A DNA stretch of 64,000 nt from Streptomyces sp. NBC_01214 (lineage in GTDB: Bacteria; Actinomycetota; Actinomycetes; Streptomycetales; Streptomycetaceae), in the NCBI RefSeq assembly GCF_026340975.1, contig NZ_JAPEOS010000002.1, positions 204,501 through 268,500 on the forward strand, written 5' to 3'. Positions 1 to 8,379 of this stretch are shown here, piece by piece (the first letter of the stretch is position 1; each line of letters starts with the position of its first letter). The notes beneath the pieces were generated by a model. It was not told the DNA's origin and searched no databases. It worked only from the letters and a program-made list of their open reading frames with translations. The position numbers and the translations under genes were made by a program.

Positions 1-215
1 CCATGCTCTACGTCAACAGCCTCCGCGTCCCCGCCGTCGCCGAACGCATCCGCACCGAGTTCGCCGACGTCCTCGACACCCCCGCCGGTCGAATCGGCGA
101 ACAGATTGCCCTCGCCGAAATGCTCCAGGCAGTCGGCCGCGGCTGGTACATGGAACTGGCTCCGCTGCTGCGCCAACGAGCTGAGGAAATGACGGGGGTT
201 CGTCTCCCGGAGTAG
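1..215 (+). CDS. C-terminal part of an unrecognised protein (5' end outside window)
   Basis: Open frame running in from the left edge and ending at TAG 213-215; about 70 residues are visible. The fragment is mostly helical in character, with no Cys, no membrane segment and no motif I recognise. A Met occurs at the very first full codon, but there is no room to see a ribosome binding site, so the gene probably starts upstream of the window. It ends 44 bases before a Nudix gene on the same strand, so the two could be co-transcribed. The function cannot be assigned from this fragment. Confidence 0.55.
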   Translation, partial: MLYVNSLRVPAVAERIRTEFADVLDTPAGRIGEQIALAEMLQAVGRGWYMELAPLLRQRAEEMTGVRLPE

Positions 216-259
216 GTCTCACGGTCCAATGACATCCTGGCCGTCCTGGAGGAGCAGAC

Positions 260-673
260 GTGACAGAACAGAACGCTGAGGAGCGACCGGGCATTGCCGT
301 GGCCGTAGTGGTGCATGAGGGTCGCGTGCTCATGGTGCGGCGCCGGGTCAGCGAGGGCCAGCTCTCCTGGCAGTTCCCCGCCGGTGAGGTCGAGTCCGGC
401 GAATCCCGCGAGGACGCCGCCGTACGCGAAACCCAGGAGGAGACGGGCCTGACCGTGGAGGCGGTCAAGCTCCTCGGCGAGCGGGTCCACCCGGCCACCG
501 GCCGACTGATGTCCTACACCGCTTGTGAGGTGATCGGCGGCCACGCGCACGTCGCGGACACCGAAGAACTGGCCGCGCTTGAATGGGTTACCCACGCAGA
601 GATCCCGCAGTACGTCCCCTACGGCCTGTTCGAGCCGGTGCAGGAGCACTTGGATGCGGTCCTGAGCCGCTGA
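260..673 (+). CDS. Nudix hydrolase
   Basis: 137 residues, close to a minimal Nudix domain. The Nudix box is complete at residues 42-64: G42, five residues, E48, seven residues, R56-E57, then E60-E61-x-G63-L64. Those glutamates bind the divalent metal used to cleave a nucleoside diphosphate linked to another group. The substrate cannot be read from the sequence; MutT-like house-cleaning or NDP-sugar/ADP-ribose hydrolysis are both possible. The GTG start is well supported by GGAGGAG five bases upstream. The protein should be cytoplasmic. The upstream unknown gene may belong to the same transcript; downstream is a gene-poor stretch and an oppositely oriented gene. Confidence 0.9.
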   Translation: MTEQNAEERPGIAVAVVVHEGRVLMVRRRVSEGQLSWQFPAGEVESGESREDAAVRETQEETGLTVEAVKLLGERVHPATGRLMSYTACEVIGGHAHVADTEELAALEWVTHAEIPQYVPYGLFEPVQEHLDAVLSR

Positions 674-996
674 CGAGGGCGGCACAGGGCGCCGGGAGGA
701 ACCTGCGAGGCGCTGTGACGCCCGTGGTCCGGCACGAGCAGGGCCAGCTGACCGGACGGCGTACGGCCGGTGGTGGGAAGGGCTCCCGCCACCGGCCTCA
801 CGTTCCTGCATTGGAGTGGCCGCTTTCTAGTTCAGCCACCCTTCTTCGGTCAGCGACGGCGGGTTGGGTCACTCGCTGCCCTGGTCGTCGGCTGTGCGGC
901 AGGGGCCGCAGGCGGGGTGCGCCGCCTGACGGCGACTTCTGAGCAAGATCGGGCAGCTGCCTGAAAGGAGCTGCCCGTGCACACCGAAAGACCAGG
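674..996. other. Gene-poor stretch between convergent genes
   Basis: No open frame here has a convincing start, codon usage or recognisable product. The only structure I can support is a hairpin at 951-976, which lies just beyond the stop of the minus-strand gene ending at 997. A short minus-strand frame here would end with a Cys-Gly-Pro-Cys-containing tail, but it has no clear ribosome binding site. Confidence 0.5.
951..976 (-). terminator. Hairpin after the 997-1596 gene
   Basis: Perfect 8-bp arms GGGCAGCT (951-958) and AGCTGCCC (969-976) with a 10-base loop, starting about 20 bases downstream of the minus-strand stop codon. There is no clear T tract, which is common for Streptomyces terminators. 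Confidence 0.5.
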
Positions 997-1596
997 TCAG
1001 GGCCAGACGAGGCAGTACGGCTGGTGGCCGGCTTCGTGGAGGCGGTGGCTGAAGTCCTGCCACTCGTGGAGCAGCTGGTAGACGTTGAAGGCGTCGCTCG
1101 GGCCGCCGCGGTCCGGGACCGTGGACCAGATGAAGGCCGCCGCGCCCACCGATTCCTCGCCGATCCCGCGCAGCGGGTCGACCACGGTCATCGGGAGCTT
1201 GACCACCGCGTAGTCGGGGTGGAGGACGACCAGCTCCAGCGGGGGCACCTTGTGGAGGGGTATGCCTTCGATGCCGGTCAGGACCATCGCGGCCACCGTT
1301 TCCGGCTTGATCTTGGTGAAGAGGCCGCCCATGCCGAGCTCGTCGCCGCCGAGCTCCTCCGGCCGCATCGTGACGGGGACCCGGGCCGCCGTGGCGCCGT
1401 CGGGTGCGCCGAAGTACTTGTACGTCACTCCCATGCCGCGGCCTTTGGGCAGGTCTTCGGGCGGGGTGGTCGGTCCGGGGACGGCGTCGGCCGCCTCCAT
1501 GCCGTGGCGGCGGTGCTTGCCCCGGCGGCGGGCCTCGCGGGCGCGCTGCGGATCGAGGCCGTCCGTACCCTCGCCCGGTCCACCACCGCGTTGCAT
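997..1596 (-). CDS. Conserved actinobacterial protein of unknown function, divergent from hemL
   Basis: 199 residues from ATG at 1596, preceded by GGTGGAG three bases upstream, which decides against the longer frame starting at 1731. The first ~55 residues are charged and low-complexity (Arg/Gly/Pro rich). The rest is a compact folded-looking domain with a Gly-Met-Gly-Val-Thr-Tyr-Lys-Tyr-Phe segment near its start and a His-rich C-terminus ending Cys-Leu-Val-Trp-Pro. There is no signal peptide or membrane helix. I do not recognise the family. It is divergent from hemL with a 133-base gap, so the two may share a regulatory region. Codon usage is typical of the genome. Confidence 0.75.
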   Translation of the reverse strand: MQRGGGPGEGTDGLDPQRAREARRRGKHRRHGMEAADAVPGPTTPPEDLPKGRGMGVTYKYFGAPDGATAARVPVTMRPEELGGDELGMGGLFTKIKPETVAAMVLTGIEGIPLHKVPPLELVVLHPDYAVVKLPMTVVDPLRGIGEESVGAAAFIWSTVPDRGGPSDAFNVYQLLHEWQDFSHRLHEAGHQPYCLVWP

Positions 1597-1729
1597 ATCT
1601 CCACCCGACTGGTCTTGCTCGCCCCGGCCCCGCGGCCCCCGCCACGCAGCCTGATCATCATGGCAGTGACCTCCCCCGCGGCGACGCGGTGAAACGCCCG
1701 CCCGCAAGTCTGTCGCGGCCTCTGAGACC

Positions 1730-3052
1730 ATGGCTGGTGTGAGCTACCCGTACCCGTATGAAGCCCCAGTTTCGCAGACGCTCTTCGAGCGCGCCTCCCT
1801 CGTGACCCCCGGCGGCGTGAACTCTCCCGTGCGCGCCTTCCGCGCCGTGGGCGGTACGCCCCGGTTCATGGTGTCCGGGACCGGTCCGTACCTCACCGAT
1901 GCCGATGGTCGTGAGTACGTCGACCTCGTGTGCTCGTGGGGGCCGATGATCCTCGGTCATTCGCACCCCGAGGTGATCGAGGCCGTCCAGGCGGCCGTCG
2001 CCCGCGGTACCTCCTTCGGTACGCCCGGTGAGGGTGAGGTGGCGCTCGCCGAGGAGATCGTCGCGCGCATCGCACCCGTGGAGCAGGTCCGCCTGGTCTC
2101 CTCCGGCACCGAGGCGACCATGTCGGCGATCCGGCTGGCCCGCGGGTTCACCGGTCGCGCCAAGGTCGTGAAGTTCGCCGGCTGCTACCACGGTCACGTG
2201 GACGCTCTGCTGGCCGCCGCCGGTTCCGGTTTGGCGACTTTCGCGCTTCCGGACACCCCCGGCGTGACGGGTGCGCAGGCCGGCGACACGATCGTGCTGC
2301 CGTACAACGACCTCGAAGCGGTACGGGCGGCCTTCGCCGCGCACCCGGGCGAGATCGCCTGTGTGATCACCGAGGCCGCACCCGGCAACATGGGTGTGGT
2401 GACCCCTGCCGAGGGCTTCAACCAGGGGCTCGCGGACCTTTGCCGGGAGAACGGCGCGCTCTACATCTCCGACGAGGTCATGACCGGTTTCCGGACCTCC
2501 CGCGCCGGCTGGTACGGGGTCGACGGGGTCAAGCCCGACCTGATGACCTTCGGCAAGGTCATGGGCGGCGGCTTCCCGGCGGCGGCCTTCGGTGGCCGCG
2601 CCGACGTCATGGGCCACCTCGCCCCCGCCGGTCCCGTCTACCAGGCCGGCACGCTCTCCGGTAACCCGATCGCCACCGCCGCCGGTCTCGCGCAGCTGCG
2701 CCTGCTGGACGCGGCCGCGTACGAGAAGGTCGACGCGGTCTCGAAGGAGATCCAGGGCCTGGTCGCCGGCGCGCTCGCCAAGGAGGGCGTGGCGCACCGG
2801 CTGCAGACCGCGTCCAACATGTTCTCCGTCTTCTTCACCGAGGACGAGGTGCGCAACTACGACGACGCCAAGAAGCAGGAGAGCTTCCGCTTCAACGGGT
2901 TCTTCCACTCGATGCTGGCGCAGGGCGTCTACCTGCCGCCGTCCGCGTTCGAGTCCTGGTTCGTCTCCACCGCCCACGACGAGAAGGCGATCGAGCGCAT
3001 CGCGGCGGCGCTGCCGGCCGCCGCCCGAGCCGCCGCGGAGGCCACCGCATGA
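1730..3052 (+). CDS. hemL: Glutamate-1-semialdehyde 2,1-aminomutase
   Basis: 440 residues, the normal length of HemL. The PLP enzyme converts glutamate-1-semialdehyde to 5-aminolevulinate, the last step of C5-pathway tetrapyrrole synthesis in the cytoplasm. Family hallmarks visible are the N-terminal LVTPGGVNSPVRAF segment, SSGTEATMSAIRLAR, the GCYHGHVD loop, DEVMTGFR, and the PLP lysine in MTFGKVMGGGFP. The start is uncertain: ATG 1730 lacks a good ribosome binding site, and the in-frame GTG at 1739 would also fit homologues. Its stop overlaps the start of the phosphatase gene (ATGA at 3049-3052), so the two are translationally coupled. Haem made from this precursor feeds the cytochrome c maturation genes just downstream. 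Confidence 0.97.
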   Translation: MAGVSYPYPYEAPVSQTLFERASLVTPGGVNSPVRAFRAVGGTPRFMVSGTGPYLTDADGREYVDLVCSWGPMILGHSHPEVIEAVQAAVARGTSFGTPGEGEVALAEEIVARIAPVEQVRLVSSGTEATMSAIRLARGFTGRAKVVKFAGCYHGHVDALLAAAGSGLATFALPDTPGVTGAQAGDTIVLPYNDLEAVRAAFAAHPGEIACVITEAAPGNMGVVTPAEGFNQGLADLCRENGALYISDEVMTGFRTSRAGWYGVDGVKPDLMTFGKVMGGGFPAAAFGGRADVMGHLAPAGPVYQAGTLSGNPIATAAGLAQLRLLDAAAYEKVDAVSKEIQGLVAGALAKEGVAHRLQTASNMFSVFFTEDEVRNYDDAKKQESFRFNGFFHSMLAQGVYLPPSAFESWFVSTAHDEKAIERIAAALPAAARAAAEATA

Positions 3053-3747
3053 GCAGCAGCGCCACGCCCGCCACCCCCGAGCTGACCGTCGTGCACCTGG
3101 TGCGCCACGGGGAGGTGCACAACCCGGAGGGCGTGCTCTACGGGCGCCGTGACGGCTACCACCTTTCCGAGCTGGGCCGGCAGATGGCGGACCGGGTCGC
3201 CGAGCACCTCAAGGGCCGGGACATCGCCTACGTGGTGTCCTCCCCGCTGGAGCGGGCGCAGGAGACCGCGGAGCCGATCGCCAAGGTCCACGGCTTGGAC
3301 CTGGCGACCGACGCGCGGCTGCTGGAGGCGGAGAACGTCTTCGAGGGCAAGACCTTCGGTGTCGGTGATGGCGCGCTGCGCAAGCCCGGCAACTGGAAGC
3401 ACCTGACGAACCCGTTCAAGCCGTCCTGGGGCGAGCCGTACGTCGAGCAGGTGGTCCGGATGATGAGCGCGCTGGAGGCGGCGCGCGACGCGGCCCGGGG
3501 TCGTGAGGCGGTGGCGGTCAGCCACCAGCTGCCGATCTGGATCGTGCGCAGCTTCGCGGAGAAGCGCCGGCTGTGGCACGACCCGCGGCGCCGGCAGTGC
3601 ACGCTCGCCTCGATGACGTCGTTCACCTTCCAGGGCGACAAGCTGGTGTCGGTGGGCTACAGCGAGCCGGCCCGGGACCTGGTCCCGGCCCATCTGCTGG
3701 CCGGGGCCAAGCCGGTGAAGGGTGCGTCCAAGGCGTTCGGCGCCTGA
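3049..3747 (+). CDS. Histidine phosphatase (phosphoglycerate-mutase-like) family protein
   Basis: 232 residues. The catalytic LVRHGE motif (His of the RHG triad) lies near residue 20, and the second conserved His is in the AVSHQLP segment near residue 163, with the SSPLERAQETA segment between them. This is the fold of cofactor-dependent phosphoglycerate mutases and of many phosphatases; the true substrate is unknown. The ATG overlaps the hemL stop by four bases, which implies one operon. The C-terminal ~25 residues are Lys/Ala rich and not part of the fold. There is no signal peptide. A glycolytic mutase is unlikely because of the divergent length and context. Confidence 0.9.
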   Translation: MSSSATPATPELTVVHLVRHGEVHNPEGVLYGRRDGYHLSELGRQMADRVAEHLKGRDIAYVVSSPLERAQETAEPIAKVHGLDLATDARLLEAENVFEGKTFGVGDGALRKPGNWKHLTNPFKPSWGEPYVEQVVRMMSALEAARDAARGREAVAVSHQLPIWIVRSFAEKRRLWHDPRRRQCTLASMTSFTFQGDKLVSVGYSEPARDLVPAHLLAGAKPVKGASKAFGA

Positions 3748-3925
3748 TCGGGGTCCCGTTTCCCTGATCGGGTCTTGATCGACCGACTGTTACGGGGCGT
3801 TACGTTTCTGCCCAACTAAATAAGAGGTCGTGCGGGAATCACCGTGTCAGCTCGCATCTCCAATCTGATTGTCCGTTTATATGGGCTTCGGGTCGGTATG
3901 GGCGATTGACAGTGGGGACGGTGAC

Positions 3926-5170
3926 GTGCGCGACATCAGGGGAGTCAGTCGGAGGGGGGTGCTGGGACTGGGGCTCGGTGCGGCCGCCGCGATGGGAATC
4001 GCGGGCTGCGGCTCATCGGACACCTCCGGTCCCGGCGCTCCCGGACCCGCCAGGAACCCGAAGAACCCGAAGCCCGGTGAGAAGCCGGCGGCCAGGCCCA
4101 TCGGTGACGGCTCCACCGCCGACACGGGACCGCAGCCGAACCAGCCGGACGCGCCCGTGCCGCTCCAGCCGGGCGAGACCCCGCCGCAGTTCGTCGTCTT
4201 CAGCTGGGACGGCGCGGGGGAGATCGGCAACGGTCTCTTCCCGCGCTTCCTCAAGCTCGCCAAGGACCACGGCGCGGCCATGACCTTCTTCCTCTCCGGC
4301 ATCTATCTGCTGCCCGAGTCGAAGCGGCACCTCTACCGGCCGCCGAACAACCCCGTCGGGGCCTCGGAGATCGGTTACCTCAAGGACGAGAACGTCCGCT
4401 CCACGCTCGCCTGCGTCCGTCAGGCCTGGCTCGACGGGCACGAGGTGGGCACCCACTTCAACGGCCACTTCTGCGCCGGCTCCGGCTCGGTCGGCCGGTG
4501 GACGCCGGACGACTGGCAGAGCGAGATCGACCAGGCCGTGTCGTTCGTCACCAACTGGCGCACGAACACCGGATTCACCGACCTCGACCCCCTGCCCTTC
4601 GACTACGGCAAGGAGCTGAAGGGCTCCCGCACCCCCTGCCTCCTCGGTCGGGACGGCCTGCTGCCGACGGCCCGGCGGCTGGGCTGGCGCTACGACTCCA
4701 GCTCTCCCGGCGGCCTCCAGGTCTGGCCGGTGCGCAGGTCCGGGGTCTGGGACCTGCCGTTGCAGTCCCTGCCGTTCCCCGGGCACTCCTTCGAAGTCCT
4801 CTCGATGGACTACAACATCCTCGCCAACCAGTCGAAGAGCACGACGAGGGGCGTGCCCGCCAACTACCCGGGCTGGCGCACCCAGGCCACGGCCACCTAC
4901 CTGGGCGGCTTCCGGCGGGCCTATGAGACCAACCGCGCGCCCCTGTTCATCGGCAACCACTTCGAGGAGTGGAACGGCGGCATCTACATGGACGCCGTCG
5001 AGGAGGCACTCAAGGGCATGGCGGACAAAAGGGATGTACGGCTCGTTTCCTTCCGGCAGTTCACCGACTGGCTGGAGGTCCAGGACCCCAAGGTGCTCGA
5101 CCGGCTCCGGGGCCTGGGCCCGGGCCAGCCGCCGGCCGGCGGCTGGAGCGCGTACATGACCGCCGCCTGA
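3926..5170 (+). CDS. Tat-type lipoprotein with a polysaccharide-deacetylase-like domain
   Basis: 414 residues from GTG 3926, chosen because GGGGAC lies just upstream and the signal sequence then sits at the N-terminus. The signal has twin arginines (SRRGVLGLG), a hydrophobic run and the lipobox IAGC, so the protein should be exported folded by Tat and lipid-anchored outside the cell. A Pro-rich linker follows. The globular part resembles NodB/CE4 deacetylases: FVVFSWDG around W94-D95 replaces the usual TFDDG, and THFNGH (H177, H181) matches the metal-binding His pair. The usual catalytic-base Asp is Trp here, so deacetylase activity is doubtful. It sits between hemL-phosphatase and the cytochrome c maturation genes. 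Confidence 0.8.
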   Translation: MRDIRGVSRRGVLGLGLGAAAAMGIAGCGSSDTSGPGAPGPARNPKNPKPGEKPAARPIGDGSTADTGPQPNQPDAPVPLQPGETPPQFVVFSWDGAGEIGNGLFPRFLKLAKDHGAAMTFFLSGIYLLPESKRHLYRPPNNPVGASEIGYLKDENVRSTLACVRQAWLDGHEVGTHFNGHFCAGSGSVGRWTPDDWQSEIDQAVSFVTNWRTNTGFTDLDPLPFDYGKELKGSRTPCLLGRDGLLPTARRLGWRYDSSSPGGLQVWPVRRSGVWDLPLQSLPFPGHSFEVLSMDYNILANQSKSTTRGVPANYPGWRTQATATYLGGFRRAYETNRAPLFIGNHFEEWNGGIYMDAVEEALKGMADKRDVRLVSFRQFTDWLEVQDPKVLDRLRGLGPGQPPAGGWSAYMTAA

Positions 5171-5248
5171 ACCATTGCCTGACCAGCGCATTGACTCCCG
5201 GCCGGGGGGTGCGGAAAATCCGCGAATTGCTCATGCGAAACTTTTCAC

Positions 5249-5875
5249 ATGAGCCTTAGCCGCGCCCCCCGACGCCGCTCACCCAGCGGCCGCGCCCTCC
5301 TGCTGACCGCGGTGACCGTCGCCGGCGCCCTCACGCTCACGGCGTGCAGCGGTTCGGACAGCGGCAAGCCGACCGGTACCGGCGGCAACTACGTCACGGG
5401 CGCGAGCGGCATCTCCACCGTGTCCAAGGCGGACCGCGTCGAGGCCCCCAAGCTCGACGGCGAGACCGTCGACGACGGGACCCTCGACACCACCACGCTC
5501 AAGGGCAAGGTCGTGGTCCTCAACGTGTGGGGCTCCTGGTGCCCGCCGTGCCGCAACGAGGCCAAGTACTTCGCCCAGGTCTCCAAGGAGCTGGCCGACG
5601 CCGGCAAGGACGTCGCCTTCGTCGGGATCAACACCCGCGACAACAGCAAACAGAACGCGATCACCTTCGAAGAGGACTACGGGATCACCTACCCGAGCCT
5701 CTATGACCCCGCCGGAAAGCTGATGCTCCGCTTCCCCAAGGGCGCGCTCAACCCGAACGCCATCCCCTCCACGATCATCCTCGACAGGGAGGGCAAGATC
5801 GCCGCCCGCACCCTGGCCCCGATCAACGACGAGCAGCTGCGTTCGATGATCGACCCCGTCCTCGCGGAGCAGTGA
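5249..5875 (+). CDS. TlpA/ResA-like lipoprotein thioredoxin for cytochrome c maturation
   Basis: 208 residues. The N-terminal signal ends in the lipobox LTAC at about residue 33, so the protein is anchored on the outer face of the membrane. The thioredoxin-fold domain carries WCPPC (C98 and C101) in a WGSWCPPCRNEA context typical of TlpA/ResA/CcsX proteins. In system II these keep the apocytochrome c CXXCH cysteines reduced for haem attachment. Electrons would come from the CcdA protein encoded four bases downstream. The ribosome binding site is weak. This is the first gene of a four-gene unit (5249-9458). Confidence 0.92.
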   Translation: MSLSRAPRRRSPSGRALLLTAVTVAGALTLTACSGSDSGKPTGTGGNYVTGASGISTVSKADRVEAPKLDGETVDDGTLDTTTLKGKVVVLNVWGSWCPPCRNEAKYFAQVSKELADAGKDVAFVGINTRDNSKQNAITFEEDYGITYPSLYDPAGKLMLRFPKGALNPNAIPSTIILDREGKIAARTLAPINDEQLRSMIDPVLAEQ

Positions 5876-5879
5876 CCTC

Positions 5880-6653
5880 GTGGTCGAGTACCTCCTCGCC
5901 GCCGAGGCCACGGGTGTGAACGAGACGGTCCTGAACGGCGCACTGTTGCTGGCGCTGCCGATCGCGCTCCTCGCGGGACTCGTCTCCTTCTTCTCGCCCT
6001 GCGTCCTGCCGCTCGTCCCCGGCTACCTCTCCTACGTGACCGGCGTCAGCGGCGCCGACCTCGCCGAGGCCCGCCGCGGGCGGATGCTGGCGGGCGCGCT
6101 CCTGTTCATCGCCGGCTTCACCGCCGTCTTCGTCTCCACCGGTGCGCTCTTCGGCTTCTTCGGCCAGACCCTCAAGGAGAACACCGAGATCATCTCCCGC
6201 GTCCTGGGCGGCGTGGTGATCCTCATGGGCCTCTTCTTCATGGGAGCGATCCCCGGCCTGACGATGCGGGAGTTCCGCTTCCACCGGAAGCCGACGGCGG
6301 GCCTGCTCGGCGCGCCGCTGCTCGGCGTGCTCTTCGGCGTCGGCTGGACCCCCTGCATGGGCCCGACCCTCGCCGCCGTCAGCACGCTCTCCCTCGACCA
6401 GGCGAGCGCCGGCCGCGGCGCCCTGCTGACGGTCGTCTACTGCCTGGGCCTCGGCGTGCCCTTCATCCTCGCCGCGCTCGCCTTCCGCAAGGCGCTCGGT
6501 GCATTCGGCTGGGTGAAGCAGCACTATGCATGGGTGATGCGCATCGGCGGCGGCATGCTGATCCTCACCGGCCTGCTGCTCGTCACAGGTTTGTGGGACA
6601 GCATCGTCACCGACATGCAGAGCTGGACCCAAAGCTTCACGGTGGGGATCTGA
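5880..6653 (+). CDS. ccdA: CcdA-type thiol-disulfide transport membrane protein
   Basis: 257 residues with about six hydrophobic helices. The two functional cysteines lie in FFSPCVLPLVPGYLSY (first helix) and GWTPCMGPTLAA (fourth helix), the standard CcdA signature. The protein passes electrons from cytoplasmic thioredoxin across the membrane to the extracytoplasmic TlpA/ResA-like partner. It begins four bases after the stop of that partner, at a GTG. It is followed by ResB 13 bases downstream, which gives a tight operon. The length is normal for the family. Confidence 0.95.
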   Translation: MVEYLLAAEATGVNETVLNGALLLALPIALLAGLVSFFSPCVLPLVPGYLSYVTGVSGADLAEARRGRMLAGALLFIAGFTAVFVSTGALFGFFGQTLKENTEIISRVLGGVVILMGLFFMGAIPGLTMREFRFHRKPTAGLLGAPLLGVLFGVGWTPCMGPTLAAVSTLSLDQASAGRGALLTVVYCLGLGVPFILAALAFRKALGAFGWVKQHYAWVMRIGGGMLILTGLLLVTGLWDSIVTDMQSWTQSFTVGI

Positions 6654-6666
6654 GGAACCGACGGAC

Positions 6667-8379
6667 ATGAGTACGACAGACGAAACGTCCACCGAGACGT
6701 CGCCCGAGCCCGCACCGGCGGACCCCGCCGAGACCGCGGCCGGCTCCCAGCTCTCCACCGCACCCGTCGAGGACAGCGGCCCCGTCGGCATCGGCGTGAT
6801 CGGCTGGGCCCGCTGGTTCTGGCGGCAGCTCACCTCCATGCGGGTGGCGCTGATCCTGCTCTTCCTGCTGTCCCTGGGCGCCATCCCCGGCTCCCTCGTC
6901 CCGCAGACCAACGTCGACGCGATGAAGGTCGCCGAGTGGAAGCGGGACAACCCCTCCTGGGTGACAGTCGCCGACAAGCTCCAGCTGTTCGACGTCTACA
7001 GCTCGGTGTGGTTCTCCGCGATCTACCTGCTGCTGTTCATCTCGCTCATCGGCTGCATCGTGCCGCGCTCCTGGCAGTTCGTCGGCCAGCTCCGCGGCCG
7101 CCCGCCGGCCGCCCCCCGGCGCCTGGACCGGCTGCCCGCCCACACCACCTGGCGCACCGGCAAGACCCCGGACGAGGTCCTCTCGTACGCGCGCACGGTG
7201 CTCCGCGGCAGCCGCTTCCGCACCGAGGCGGGCGAGGGCCACGTCGCCGCGGAGAAGGGCTACCTCCGCGAGGCCGGGAACCTGATCTTCCACGTGGCGC
7301 TAATCGTGATGCTGGTGGCCTTCGCCTGGGGGCAGTACTTCAAGTCCGAGGGCGGCAAGCTGGTCCTGCGCGGCACGGGCTTCTCGAACACGCTCACCCA
7401 GTACGACGACTTCAAGTCCGGCACTCTCTTCGACGCGGACGACCTGCCGCCGTTCAGTTTCACGCTGGACCGGTTCGACGCGACGTACGAGATGACCGGC
7501 CCGCAGCGGGGCACCCCGCGCGACTTCAAGGCGTACGTCACCTTCTCGGACGGCGCCCACGGCGCCCCGCAGAAGCGCGAGATCCAGGTCAACAAGCCCC
7601 TGGAGGTCGACGGCTCCAAGGTCTACCTGCTCGGCCACGGCTACGCGCCGATCATCTCGGTGACCGACCCCACCGGCAAGGTGATCTTCAAGGACGCCGT
7701 GCCGATGCTGCCGCAGGACGCCAACCTCACCTCCACCGGAGCCGTCAAGGTCACCGACGGCTACAAGGACAAGGACGGCAAGAAGGAGCAGCTCGGCTTC
7801 AACGCCGTCTTTGTGCCGAGCTTCGCCGGCGAGGGCATGGGCACGATGTTCTCGCAGTTCCCCGCCCTCCTGAACCCGCAGCTCATGCTGAACGCCTGGC
7901 ACGGCAGCCTCGGCGTGGACTCGGGTCTGCCGCAGAACGTCTACCGGCTCACCACCACCAAGATGGAGCCCTTCAAGGACGAGTCGGGCCAGCAGTTCAA
8001 GCAGAAGCTGGCGCCCGGCGACACGATGACCCTGCCGAACGGCGCGGGCACCGTGAAGTTCGAGGGCATCGAGCGCTGGGCCACCTTCTCCGTCACCCAC
8101 CAGCCCGGCAGCGGCCTCGCCCTCGCGGGTGCGATCGCCGCCATCGCGGGCCTGGCCGGATCGCTGTTCATCCAGCGCCGCCGGATCTGGGTCCGTGCGG
8201 TGACCGGCAAGGACGGCGTGACCGTCGTCGAGATGGCGGGCCTGGGCCGCAGCGAGTCCACCAAGCTCCCGCAGGAGCTGGCGGAGCTCGCCGCCCAGCT
8301 GCACCAGCAGGCGCCGAGCGTGCCCGCTGCACTAGCCGAACCACGTGTTGAAGAAACCCCTGAAGGAGAGCGCGGATGA
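6667..8379 (+). CDS. resB: ResB family cytochrome c biogenesis protein
   Basis: 570 residues. An acidic Thr/Pro/Ala-rich N-terminal tail of ~40 residues precedes the first membrane helices (starting near SMRVALILLFLLSLGAIPGS, with PGSLVPQ the usual ResB start motif). A further helix lies near residue 205 (LIFHVALIVMLVAFAWGQY), then a large extracytoplasmic domain, and a final helix near residue 490. ResB forms the haem-channelling and cytochrome c synthetase complex with the CcsA/ResC protein encoded next. Its stop overlaps the ccsB start (ATGA at 8376-8379). Size and topology fit the actinobacterial family. Confidence 0.95.
   Translation: MSTTDETSTETSPEPAPADPAETAAGSQLSTAPVEDSGPVGIGVIGWARWFWRQLTSMRVALILLFLLSLGAIPGSLVPQTNVDAMKVAEWKRDNPSWVTVADKLQLFDVYSSVWFSAIYLLLFISLIGCIVPRSWQFVGQLRGRPPAAPRRLDRLPAHTTWRTGKTPDEVLSYARTVLRGSRFRTEAGEGHVAAEKGYLREAGNLIFHVALIVMLVAFAWGQYFKSEGGKLVLRGTGFSNTLTQYDDFKSGTLFDADDLPPFSFTLDRFDATYEMTGPQRGTPRDFKAYVTFSDGAHGAPQKREIQVNKPLEVDGSKVYLLGHGYAPIISVTDPTGKVIFKDAVPMLPQDANLTSTGAVKVTDGYKDKDGKKEQLGFNAVFVPSFAGEGMGTMFSQFPALLNPQLMLNAWHGSLGVDSGLPQNVYRLTTTKMEPFKDESGQQFKQKLAPGDTMTLPNGAGTVKFEGIERWATFSVTHQPGSGLALAGAIAAIAGLAGSLFIQRRRIWVRAVTGKDGVTVVEMAGLGRSESTKLPQELAELAAQLHQQAPSVPAALAEPRVEETPEGERG

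Noticed and set aside
8..811. 267-residue minus-strand frame opposite the Nudix gene
   Set aside because: Arg/Ala/Gly-rich shadow of the Nudix gene and its neighbours. The plus-strand Nudix motif is intact.
874..990. Short minus-strand frame with a CGPCR tail near 874-990
   Set aside because: It overlaps the terminator hairpin and lacks a ribosome binding site. The Cys-Gly-Pro-Cys is suggestive, but nothing else supports a gene.
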